Source of the DNA: Burkholderiaceae bacterium | Lineage (GTDB): Bacteria > Pseudomonadota > Gammaproteobacteria > Burkholderiales > Burkholderiaceae_C | Length of the DNA: 14,682 nucleotides | Assembly (NCBI GenBank): GCA_031276435.1 | Contig: JAISNB010000001.1 | Coordinates: forward strand, 1-14,682 | Reading direction: 5' to 3' | Shown: positions 1 to 12,700 of the stretch, in pieces | How positions within the stretch are numbered: position 1 is the first letter of the stretch | How the letters are laid out: each line of letters starts with the position of its first letter | Notes under the pieces: generated by a model | The model's database searches: none | Told to the model about the DNA's origin: nothing | The model's input: only the letters and a program-made list of their open reading frames with translations | Translations under genes and position numbers: made by a program

Positions 1-171
1 CTCGGCTATGGCGGCGGCTTTTACGACCGCACGCTGGGCGCCCTCCAGCCGCGCCCCTACACCGCCGGACTGGGCTTTACCATCGGCTTTGTCGAAGACT
101 TCGTGCCTGAAGCGCACGACCGCCCGCTGGACGCCATTCTCAACGACAACGGCCTCGTCTGGCCCATGTAG
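1..171 (+). CDS. fau: 5-formyltetrahydrofolate cyclo-ligase, C-terminal part (cut by window edge)
   Basis: This is the last 56 codons of a gene that starts outside the window; the reading frame is open from base 1 to the TAG at 169-171. The fragment begins with LGYGGGFYDRTL, the glycine-rich signature of the 5-formyltetrahydrofolate cyclo-ligase (MTHFS) family. It ends with the usual family C-terminus, in which a short acidic stretch (VPEAHDRPLD) precedes a final LVWPM. The family uses ATP to convert 5-formyl-tetrahydrofolate to 5,10-methenyl-tetrahydrofolate in the cytoplasm, returning folate to the one-carbon pool. Full-length members are about 190-200 residues, so roughly the last quarter is present. 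It converges on gltD, with 37 bases between the two stop codons. The signature is distinctive, so the family call is firm; start and upstream context cannot be seen. Confidence 0.9.
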   Translation, partial: LGYGGGFYDRTLGALQPRPYTAGLGFTIGFVEDFVPEAHDRPLDAILNDNGLVWPM

Positions 172-189
172 GCACCGGGGGCGGGTGCC
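171..189. terminator. possible weak hairpin between convergent genes
   Basis: GGCACC at 171-176 pairs with GGTGCC at 184-189 around a 7-base G-rich loop, beginning on the last base of the cyclo-ligase stop codon. It is the only hairpin I see in the 37-base gap between the two convergent genes. No T-run follows on either strand, so it is not a canonical intrinsic terminator. It could only be a weak pause or an RNA 3'-end structure. Confidence 0.3.
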
Positions 190-208
190 ACGCCAGCGCA
201 AAGCAACT

Positions 209-1687
209 TCAGCGCGGCAGCGCGGTGCTGCCCATCAGGAATTCATCGACCGCGCGCGCGGCTTGCCGGCCTTCGCGGATGGCCCAGACCACCAGGCTTT
301 GGCCGCGTCGCATGTCGCCAGCGGCGAATACTTTGGGTACGCTGGTGGCGTAGCCGCCTGCCGCGTCGGTGCTGGCTTTGGCGTTGCCGCGCGCGTCTTT
401 TTCGACGCCAAAGGCGTCCAGCAGGCCGCTGGCGGGGTTGGTAAAGCCCATGGCCAGCAGCACCAGGTCGGCGGGCCAGTGTTTTTCGGTGCCGGGCAGT
501 TCGACCAGTTTGCCGTTTTCAAGGCGCACTTGCACGGTTTGCAGGCGTTTGACTTTGCCTTTTTCGCCTTCGATTCGTTGGGTGGAGATGGCGAATTCGC
601 GCACGACGCCTTCTTCGTGGCTGGAGCTGGTGCGCAGTTTGTCGGGCCAGTACGGCCAGGTCATGGCTTTGTTTTCGCGCTCGGGCGGCATGGGCATGAG
701 TTCGAACTGGGTGACGCTTTTGGCGCCGTGGCGGTTGCTGATGCCCACGCAGTCGCTGCCGGTGTCGCCGCCGCCGATGACGATGACGTGTTTGCCTTTG
801 GCCGAGATGGCGTTCTTGAGTTTGTCGCCCGCGTTGATGCGGTTTTGCTGGGGCAGAAATTCCATGGCGAAGTGCACGCCTTCCAGATCGCGGCCCGGTA
901 CAGGCAAGTCGCGCGAGACTTCGCTGCCGCCGGTGAGGATGATGGCGTCGAAGTCCTTGAGCAATTGCCGCGCCGATGCGCTTTCTTTGGCCAGGTTGGT
1001 GATTTTGCTGGCAGGGCCGTTCTGGGGCAGGCTGTCGCCCACCAGGACGCCGGTGCGGAAGGCAACGCCTTCGGCTTGCATTTGCTCGACGCGGCGATCG
1101 ATGTGGCGCTTGTCGAGTTTGAAGTCAGGGATGCCGTAGCGCAGCAGGCCGCCCGGGCGGTCGTTTTTCTCGAACACCGTGACGGCGTGTCCCGCACGCG
1201 CCAGTTGCTGGGCGGCGGCCATGCCCGCGGGACCAGAGCCAACCACGGCCACGCGCTTGCCGGTTTTGGTCCGGGCCGGGCGCGGCTTGATCCATCCGTT
1301 GGCCCAGGCGTGGTCGATGATGGCGTGTTCCAGGCTTTTGATGCCGACGCTGCTGGCGTTGATGTTGAGAACGCAGGCCGCTTCGCACGGGGCGGGGCAG
1401 ACGCGGCCTGTGAATTCGGGGAAGTTGTTGGTCGAGTCGAGTACGGTGAAGGCGTTTTGCCAGTTGCCGCGATAGACCCAATCGTTGAAGTCCGGGATGA
1501 CGTTGCCTAGCGGGCAGGCGTTGTTGCAAAAGGGCGTGCCACAGTCCATGCAGCGCGCGCCTTGCTGGCGCGCTTGCGCCTCGTCCAGGCCGATGACGAA
1601 TTCGTGGTAGTGCCTGAGCCGCTCGGCCACGGGCGCGCAGCTTTCCTCGACGCGCTCGAATTCCATGAAGCCGGTGATTTTCCCCAT
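209..1687 (-). CDS. gltD: glutamate synthase (NADPH) small subunit GltD
   Basis: This is the beta subunit of bacterial NADPH-GOGAT. It oxidises NADPH on FAD and passes electrons through iron-sulfur clusters to GltB. The protein has 492 residues, close to the family norm of 470-490. The N-terminal cluster domain shows Cys46, Cys49, Cys54 and Cys58 (CMDCGTPFCNNAC) and a second group at Cys97, Cys101 and Cys105 (CPAPCEAAC). The FAD dinucleotide fold starts at about residue 146 (VAVVGSGPAG) and the NADPH fold at about 301 (VIVIGGGDTG). The C-terminal FAD motif (KVFAAGDMRRG) is at about 452-462. I start at MGKITGFMEF (1687) because AAAGGAA lies 8 bases upstream. The frame stays open 24 codons further, to 1759, but that extension is unlike the family. 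It is the second gene after gltB and is probably cotranscribed with it. The family call is certain. Confidence 0.97.
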   Translation of the reverse strand: MGKITGFMEFERVEESCAPVAERLRHYHEFVIGLDEAQARQQGARCMDCGTPFCNNACPLGNVIPDFNDWVYRGNWQNAFTVLDSTNNFPEFTGRVCPAPCEAACVLNINASSVGIKSLEHAIIDHAWANGWIKPRPARTKTGKRVAVVGSGPAGMAAAQQLARAGHAVTVFEKNDRPGGLLRYGIPDFKLDKRHIDRRVEQMQAEGVAFRTGVLVGDSLPQNGPASKITNLAKESASARQLLKDFDAIILTGGSEVSRDLPVPGRDLEGVHFAMEFLPQQNRINAGDKLKNAISAKGKHVIVIGGGDTGSDCVGISNRHGAKSVTQFELMPMPPERENKAMTWPYWPDKLRTSSSHEEGVVREFAISTQRIEGEKGKVKRLQTVQVRLENGKLVELPGTEKHWPADLVLLAMGFTNPASGLLDAFGVEKDARGNAKASTDAAGGYATSVPKVFAAGDMRRGQSLVVWAIREGRQAARAVDEFLMGSTALPR

Positions 1688-1695
1688 GATGCGGG

Positions 1696-1702
1696 TTCCT
1701 TT
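1696..1702 (-). promoter_or_regulatory. gltD ribosome binding site
   Basis: Read on the minus strand this is AAAGGAA, 8 bases before the ATG at 1685-1687. It settles the gltD start against the longer open frame that begins at 1759. Confidence 0.7.
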
Positions 1703-1730
1703 GCAATGTCGCTGTGTTCGGTTGGAAGGT

Positions 1731-1757
1731 GCCTGGCGGCGGCAAGGGCCACCAGGC
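1731..1757 (-). promoter_or_regulatory. intercistronic stem-loop between gltB and gltD
   Basis: On the minus strand, GCCTGGTGGC and GCCGCCAGGC form a 10-base-pair stem (one G-U pair in RNA) around a 7-base loop, CCTTGCC. It lies 14 bases after the gltB stop and about 28 bases before the gltD ribosome binding site. No U-run follows, so full termination is not expected. Plausible roles are an RNA stability element that sets the GltB:GltD ratio, or a partial attenuator. The stem is seen directly; the role is inference. Confidence 0.5.
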
Positions 1758-1771
1758 ATGGCTGGCCGGGC

Positions 1772-6559
<4,788 letters not shown>

Positions 6560-6565
6560 CGCGTG

Positions 6566-6570
6566 CTCCA
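6566..6570 (-). promoter_or_regulatory. gltB ribosome binding site (decides the start)
   Basis: TGGAG on the minus strand lies 6 bases before the ATG at 6557-6559. It overlaps the alternative upstream ATG (6569-6571), which lacks a purine-rich site of its own, so the downstream start is preferred. Confidence 0.6.
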
Positions 6571-6606
6571 TATATCTATATCTCTAAAGGCGTGGGAAGA
6601 GGCGCA

Positions 6607-6635
6607 AGCATACCCAAGCCTTGCCCGCTTGCCAA
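6607..6635 (-). promoter_or_regulatory. probable sigma70-type promoter of gltBD
   Basis: Minus strand: TTGGCA at 6630-6635 (5 of 6 matches to the -35 consensus), a 17-base spacer, then TATGCT at 6607-6612 (4 of 6 matches to the -10 consensus). Transcription would start near 6600 and leave a leader of about 40 bases before the preferred gltB ATG. The -35 box lies inside a perfect short dyad, GCTTG-C-CAAGC (6627-6637), which could be a repressor or activator half-site. The match is by eye only. Confidence 0.55.
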
Positions 6636-6652
6636 GCAATTTAATAGGTGTC

Positions 6653-6702
6653 TGTCCCCAATTAAATCGCGCCAACTCTTCCGCGAACATTTATTGGGGA
6701 CA
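6653..6702. repeat. long imperfect inverted repeat (TGTCCCC...GGGGACA)
   Basis: TGTCCCCAATTAAAT (6653-6667) is the reverse complement of ATTTATTGGGGACA (6689-6702) except for one missing base. Inside the arms, CGCG at 6668-6671 can pair with CGCG at 6682-6685, extending the hairpin. The left arm is preceded by GGTGTC, giving GGTGTCTGTCCCCAATT. From memory, such sequences are dispersed in many proteobacterial genomes and resemble REP elements linked to IS200-like (RAYT) transposases; this is recollection, not a search. The element sits just upstream of the predicted gltB promoter and is more AT-rich than its surroundings. An operator or a transcription barrier after glnE are alternatives. The remaining bases up to glnE (about 6716-6836) show nothing I can name. 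Confidence 0.6.
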
Positions 6703-6831
6703 TATCATTGTGTCCGAACGCGGCCTGTGCGCTTGCCTGCCTGCGCTTGAGTCGGGCGAAACTCTGGGCGGAACATCGGGATGCATGTCTGCGTACGCCA
6801 GTTCGCTTTCTCGCACCGTGTCTGCCTGGCC

Positions 6832-6855
6832 AAAACCCGGCGCTTATTGCGCAGG
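6832..6855 (-). terminator. weak hairpin with short T-run at the glnE 3' end
   Basis: On the minus strand, CCTGCGC-AATAA-GCGCCGG folds into a short stem with one mismatch across the glnE stop codon and is followed by GTTTT. The stem is short and the T-run has only four bases, so termination would be inefficient at best. Some readthrough from glnE towards gltB is possible. Confidence 0.3.
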
Positions 6856-9699
6856 TCCAAAGACCGCATGCCACAGCGCCGCGATGGCGGCCCGTTCAGC
6901 GGGCAGGGCTTGTTGGGGCAGCTGCGTGGGTTTTTCGTCCAGGCGCGCGGTGTGTTGCACGCGGCGCAGCGCGCGGTAGGCGTCGGCTGCGGCTTGTCCC
7001 ACGCCAGGGGGCAGCAGGGCCGCTTCTTCGGCGCGGCGCAGCAGGGCGATGTTGCCCGCGTTGGCCTGGAGCGCAGGGTGTTGGCCGCTGGCGGCCAGTA
7101 CCAAATATTGCACGGCAAATTCGGCGTCGATCATGCCGCCGGGCGAGTGTTTGATGTCGAACAGGTCGCTTTTGACGGGGCGCGCGGCGCGCATGCGCTG
7201 GCGCATGGCGATGATTTCCTGCTTGAGCGCGGCGCCGTCGCGCGGTGCGGTGATGACGGCGTGGCGCACGGCGTCAAAGCGCGCGGCCATGGCGCATTGC
7301 GCTGGGGTGGCGCGCAGCGCATTCGCGGCAGTGCCGTCGCCGGGCGCGCTTGCGCCGGAGTCGGCGCCACCGGGTGGTGAGGCTTGCGCAGCGTCAGCAC
7401 CGTCGCAGATGAAGCGCGCGCGTGTCATGGCCTGGTGTTCCCAGGTCCAGGCGGTGTTGCTGCCGCGTTGCTGCTGGTAGTCGGCATAGGCGTCGAAACT
7501 GGTGACCAGCAGGCCGGAGTTGCCGTTGGGGCGCAGGGCGGTGTCGATTTCAAACAGGTCGCCTTCGCTTGTTTTGACGGTCAGCCAGTTGATCAGTTTG
7601 CGCGCGAAGCCAGCGTAGATTTCTTGCGCGTTTTCGGCATCGTCCTCGAATACGAAGACGATGTCCAGGTCGGAGCCGTAGCCCAGTTCTTTGCCGCCCA
7701 GTTTGCCGTAGCCGATGATGCCCAGTTGTGGCGCGCTCCGGTGCTGGCGGCGGTACTGGCTCCAGCACCAGCGCACGGCCACGCGCAGCAGCGCGTCGGC
7801 CAGCGCGGACAGGTCGTCGGCCACTTGTTCCACGCTGATGGTGCCTTCCACGTCGCGCACCAGGGTGCGGAAGACTTCGGCGTGGTGCGCGCGGCGCAGC
7901 AGGCCCAGCAGGTTTTCCTCGTCGTCCTCGCGCGTGCGCGCCAGCGCGTCGCGGCGCTCCTGGAGTTCGCGCTCGAATTCGGCGGCGGAAAACCGCTCTT
8001 GCACCATGGCGGGGGCGGCCAGTTCGTCAATGACGCCCGGATGCCGCAGCAGATAGCGCGCTGGCCAGCGCGCCGCGCCCAGTACGCGCAGCAGCCGTTC
8101 GTGGACGGCGGGGCGCTCCATCAGCAGCGCCAGATAGCTTTCGCGGCGCAACAGCGGCTCCATCCAGTCGATCATGCGGATGACCGCTTCGGGCGTTGTG
8201 CGGCCCGCGTCCAGCCATTCGATGGTGCGCAGCAGCAGTTGCAGCAGGCGGTTGCGCGATTCGTCGCGCAGCGCCTGCACGCGCGGGTGCGCGCGCCAGG
8301 GCGCGATGCGTTCGGCCACTTGCGGATCAAGGCGCGCCAGCAGTTGATCCAGGTCGGGCGTTTCGGTGGCGCCGGTTTTGCCGCAGCGGTTGCACGGTTT
8401 GTCGCCGCCGAGCAGGCGGTCAAATTCTTGCGCCACCGCTTCGCGGTGCATGTCCAAGGTGCTGAGAAAGGGGCGGCAGCCGTCGTAGCCCATGGTGCGC
8501 GCAATCCATTCCAGATCGTCGTCGCGCGTGGGCAGTACGTGGGTTTGCTGGTCGTCCAGGTACTGGATGCGGTGTTCGACGCGGCGCAAAAACACGTAGG
8601 CCCGCGCGAGCGCGTCGGCGGCCTCGGGCGGCATCAGGCCCGCCCGGCTTACGCGCTGCAAGGCTTCCAGCGTGGTGCGGGTGCGCAGTTCAGGAAATTG
8701 CCCGCCGCGCACCACTTGCAGCAGTTGCACGGTGAATTCGATTTCGCGGATGCCGCCGCGCGAGAGTTTGACGTCGTTGGCGCGCTCGGGCCGCCCGGCG
8801 CTGCGCGCGGCCGCGTGCGCGCGGATTTGGCGGTGCAGCGTGCGCAGCGATTCAAAGACGCTGTAGTCCAGGTATTTGCGGAATACAAAGGGCAGTACCA
8901 CGCTGCGGATGGCTTGCGCCGAGCCGTTGGCGATCGAGGCCCGCGGCGCGATGACGCGGCTTTTCAACCACGCGAGGCGCTCCCATTCGCGGCCTTGCAC
9001 GTGCATGTATTGCTGCAAGGCTTCCAGCGAGCACACGCTCGGCCCCGAGTTGCCGTTGGGGCGCAGCGCCAGATCCACGCGAAAGACCAGTCCGTGCTCG
9101 GTGGTCTCGCCCACCAGCGCGTAGATCAGCTTGACCGCGCGCGAGAAATATTCGTGCACCGAGATGGCGCCGCCGCCGCCGTCCGGACGGCCCGTGGTTT
9201 CGCCGTCTTCGTCGTAGATGTAAATCAGGTCGATGTCGCTGGATACATTGAGTTCGCGCGCGCCCAGCTTGCCCATGCCGACGATCCACAGGTTGGCGCG
9301 CTGTTGCCGTTCGGTCATGGGCGCGCCGTGGCGCGCGTCAAGCTGCGCAAAGGCCGCTTGCGCGGCGGCGTCCAGTGCCAGTTCGGCCAGGTCGGTGACG
9401 GCGGCGGTCACCATTTGCAGCGGCGCGCCGCATTCGCAGTCCAGCGTGACCAGGCGCTCCATGACCAACTGGCGCAGAATGCGCAGCGCCGCGCCCGTCT
9501 CGTGCCCGCGCGCCAGCAAGGTGGCCAGGGTCTGTTGCTGGCTGGCTTTCAGCGGCGCGCCAGGGGGCAACAGGGGCAACTCGTCGGCATAGCGCCGGCG
9601 CAGCCGCTGAACCAGGCGCGAGTAATCGGCCATCCCCGCACTGCCTGAACAAAGGGGCGCAATGGCCGGTGTCGGACTCTGGCAATCGGTGCGGGTCAT
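6844..9699 (-). CDS. glnE: bifunctional glutamine synthetase adenylyltransferase / adenylyl-removing enzyme GlnE
   Basis: GlnE attaches AMP to glutamine synthetase, or removes it, in response to PII protein and glutamine, so it sets glutamine synthetase activity in the cytoplasm. The 951-residue protein has the expected two nucleotidyltransferase domains. The N-terminal deadenylylase half carries GMGKLGARELN (141-151) followed by SSDIDLIYIY with Asp155 and Asp157. The C-terminal adenylylase half carries GYGKLGGKELG (663-673) followed by GSDLDIVFVF with Asp677 and Asp679. Each half repeats the downstream motif ALRPNGNSG. Unusual features are a CNRC motif near residue 436, between the halves, and a Gly/Ala/Ser-rich insertion at about 770-800. 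The start at 9699 is supported only by a weak GTGAGA upstream; Met23 (9633) is an alternative. It lies upstream of gltB on the same strand and diverges from the YhdP-family gene. Confidence 0.95.
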   Translation of the reverse strand: MTRTDCQSPTPAIAPLCSGSAGMADYSRLVQRLRRRYADELPLLPPGAPLKASQQQTLATLLARGHETGAALRILRQLVMERLVTLDCECGAPLQMVTAAVTDLAELALDAAAQAAFAQLDARHGAPMTERQQRANLWIVGMGKLGARELNVSSDIDLIYIYDEDGETTGRPDGGGGAISVHEYFSRAVKLIYALVGETTEHGLVFRVDLALRPNGNSGPSVCSLEALQQYMHVQGREWERLAWLKSRVIAPRASIANGSAQAIRSVVLPFVFRKYLDYSVFESLRTLHRQIRAHAAARSAGRPERANDVKLSRGGIREIEFTVQLLQVVRGGQFPELRTRTTLEALQRVSRAGLMPPEAADALARAYVFLRRVEHRIQYLDDQQTHVLPTRDDDLEWIARTMGYDGCRPFLSTLDMHREAVAQEFDRLLGGDKPCNRCGKTGATETPDLDQLLARLDPQVAERIAPWRAHPRVQALRDESRNRLLQLLLRTIEWLDAGRTTPEAVIRMIDWMEPLLRRESYLALLMERPAVHERLLRVLGAARWPARYLLRHPGVIDELAAPAMVQERFSAAEFERELQERRDALARTREDDEENLLGLLRRAHHAEVFRTLVRDVEGTISVEQVADDLSALADALLRVAVRWCWSQYRRQHRSAPQLGIIGYGKLGGKELGYGSDLDIVFVFEDDAENAQEIYAGFARKLINWLTVKTSEGDLFEIDTALRPNGNSGLLVTSFDAYADYQQQRGSNTAWTWEHQAMTRARFICDGADAAQASPPGGADSGASAPGDGTAANALRATPAQCAMAARFDAVRHAVITAPRDGAALKQEIIAMRQRMRAARPVKSDLFDIKHSPGGMIDAEFAVQYLVLAASGQHPALQANAGNIALLRRAEEAALLPPGVGQAAADAYRALRRVQHTARLDEKPTQLPQQALPAERAAIAALWHAVFGPAQ

Positions 9700-9738
9700 A
9701 ATTTCTCACTGTCGTATGGGCTTGCGCGGGCCAGCCTG
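9700..9738. promoter_or_regulatory. short divergent control region, glnE / YhdP-family gene
   Basis: Only 39 bases separate the two divergent start codons, so at least one promoter must lie within the opposite gene's 5' end. On the plus strand CATAAT (9697-9702) matches the -10 consensus in 5 of 6 positions, but no good -35 is seen at the right spacing. No convincing promoter for glnE can be read by eye. Confidence 0.3.
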
Positions 9739-12700
9739 ATGTCTTGCCCGCGCCGCCCGCCATCCGTTATCTCTACCGTTGGGCCGCCACACTTGGTCAT
9801 TCGTTCGCTCAAATTCCTGGCCTTGCTGGCGCGCGCCGCCGCGTGGCTGGCGCTGGCGTCGGGCGCGGCGTTCATGCTGGCCGTGGCCGCGCTGCACTGG
9901 CTCATTGTGCCGCGAATCGATGAGTTTCGCCCGCAGTTGCAGGCCTGGGCCACGCGGACGCTGGGGGTTCCGGTGCGCATTGGCGCGATTGAGGCGCGCT
10001 CGGGCGGGCTGATTGCCGCCGTCACTTTGCGCGATGTGGTGATTGCCGACGCGCGTGGCAACGTCGGCTTGCGCATCCCCGAGGCGGTGGCCGCCTTTTC
10101 CGCGGCGTCGCTGTTGCGCGGTGGTCTGGAGCAACTGGTGCTCGACAAGCCCGAGCTGAGCGCGCGCCGCACAGCCAGCGGGCGCTTCATGGTTGCGGGG
10201 TTCGACTTGTCGGGCGACGCCGCAGCGTCGGCTGACACGCGCGCGGCCAACTGGCTGTTCTCGCAACCCGAGCTGGCCGTGCGCGGCGGCCATCTGCGCT
10301 GGCAAGACGAGCAGCGCGGCGCGCCCGCTGTCACGCTCAGCGACGTGCAAATCGTGCTGCGCAACAGCCGCCGCACGCACCAGATGCAATTGCAAGCCAC
10401 GCCGCAGGCGCCCTGGGGCGATCGCTTCACGCTCATCGGGCGCTTTCGCCAGCCACTGCTGTCGCAACACGCGGGCGCGTGGCGCACCTGGCGCGGCCAG
10501 GCCTACGCCAGCTTTCCGCGCGTGGACGCGGCGCAATTGCCGCTGCATGTCGATTTGCATGCCGATCTGGGCGCGCAAAGCGGCGCCACGCTGGAGCGCG
10601 GCAGCGGCGCGCTGCGCGCCTGGATCGACATTGCGCAGGGCCAGCCCACGCAAGTGGTGGCCGATGTGGCGCTGGGCGCGCTCACCCTGCGCCTGGGCCA
10701 GAACCTGACGCCGCTGGACATGAAATATTTGCAGGCGCGCCTGGGTTGGGCGCAAAGCAACGCGCGCACGCTCGTGTGGACGCAGCATCTGCAATTCGAG
10801 CAGGCCGATGGCCGCGTTTGGCCCAGCGGCAACGTGCGCCTGCAATGGTGGCGCGCCAGAGCGGCGCAGCAAGCCCAGGCTGGCGGCCAGTTGAGCGGCG
10901 AGCAACTCGATGTTGCCGCCATCGCGCAACTGGCGCGCGCGCTGCCATTGGGCGCTGCCGCCGGGCGCGCCGCGCAAGCAGCTGCGGCAGCGCGTGGCCG
11001 CATTGAATCGCTGCAACTGCGCTGGAGCGGCGACGCCACTGCGCCCACCGATTGGGGCGTGGACGCCACACTCAAAGGCTTAGAACTGCCGCCCGATTCT
11101 GTCGCCCGGGCGCGGCCTTCAGACCACGCGCGGCCCGCCACCAGCGGCCTGGCGCTGCCCGGCGTGCAAGGGGCTGATTTGACCATCAAGGCAGGCCCGG
11201 CGGGCGGGCGGCTCACGCTGGACATTCTGGACGGCGCACTGGAATTTCCCGGCGTGTTTGAAGCGCCGCGCATCGCGCTGGACAAACTGGCGGCAGCGGC
11301 GCGCTGGACGCTGGCGGGCGACGGGCAAATCGAGGTCAACATCGAGCGCCTGCACGTGCGCAACAGCGATGCCGAAGGCAGCTTCAAAGCCGTCTGGAAA
11401 ACCGGCCCGGACGCGGCGGCGCGCTTTCCCGGCGCGCTGGACTTGCAGGGCCAGTTCAGCCGCGTCGACGGCGCGCGCGTGCACCGCTACCTGCCGCTGG
11501 CCATCACGCGGCAGGCGCGCCATTACGTGCGCGAGGCCATCGTGCAAGGCCAGGCGCGCGACGTTGCCGTGCGCATCCAGGGCAATCTGGACGAAGTGCC
11601 CTTTGCCAGCAACCCGGCGCGCGGCCAGTTCCGCATCGCGGGGCGGGCCGCCGATGTGGTCATGGCCTGCGTGCCGCGCGCCCTGCAACCCGCGCACGAG
11701 CCGCCATGGCCCGCGCTCACCGGATTGAGCGGCCAATTCATCTTTGAGCGCAACAGCATGCAAATCAAGGACGCGCGCGCCGGAGTGCAAGGCCATCCGG
11801 ATTGGGAATTCCACAAAATCGAAGCCGGCATTGCCGACCTGCAAAACACCCGCGTCGCCATCCAGGCCGAAGGCCAGGGCATGCTGGCGGCGGCGCTTGG
11901 CATTGTGCGCGCCTCGCCGCTGGCTGACCTCACACAACACGCGCTGGACGCCGCCAGCGCCAGCGGCGCCATGCAACTGAAACTGCAAACGCTGCAATTG
12001 CCCATTGCCGACATGCGCCACGCGCGCCTCAAAGGCGGCGTCACGTTTTATCGCAACGACATCCAGATGGCCCCGGGCCAACCCAGACTGTCGGGCGTTT
12101 ACGGGCAAGTGGCGTTTTCAGAAACCGGCTTCAGCCTGAACGATGTGCGCGCGCAGACTTTGGGCGGCGCGGTGCACATCAGCGGCGGCAGCCAAAAGGC
12201 TGAGCAGCCAGCGCCAGCGGACTTTGCGCCCATCCAGGTACGGGCCACGGGCACGGCCACGGCCCAGGCCCTGCGCGGCATGACTGATTGGGGACCGCTG
12301 GCCGTTTTGGCGCGGCAGGCCACGGGCAGCGCCGCCTACGACGCCACGCTGGCCTTTCGCGGCGGCAACCAGTCAGACATCCAGATCAACAGCGACCTTC
12401 ATGGCTTGGACTTGACGTTGCCTGAACCGTTCGTCAAACCCGCCGCCCAGAACTGGCCCTTGCGCGTGGACATCCAAAACACCAGCGGGCGCGAGCGCAT
12501 CCGCGTCAAACTCGCGGAACTTCTGCTGGCCGAATACGAGCGCGATGCAACGCAACCCGCGGCGACGGCGGCGGATGCCCCGCGGCCCGTACTGCGCGGC
12601 GCGCTGGGCGTGGGCGCGGCCGCCACCGCAACCTTGCAACTGCCCGCCACGGGCGTGCTGGCGCACGTGGACCTGCCGCACATCAACGCGGACGCCTGGC

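Noticed and set aside
8..1510. Plus-strand open frame of 500 codons antisense to gltD
   Set aside because: Same codon-register effect as over gltB. The minus-strand frame encodes an intact, motif-complete GltD.
1688..1759. N-terminal extension of gltD by 24 codons
   Set aside because: The extension would be translated from the intercistronic stem-loop. The ATG at 1687 has a good ribosome site and gives the family's usual N-terminus.
6662..6874. Minus-strand open frame of 70 codons across the glnE-gltB gap
   Set aside because: It overlaps the glnE 3' end and the inverted repeat, has no clear ribosome binding site, and resembles no family I know.
7384..9648. Plus-strand open frame of 754 codons antisense to glnE
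   Set aside because: In codon register with glnE and explained by the rarity of TTA, CTA and TCA codons. No recognisable domain in the translation.
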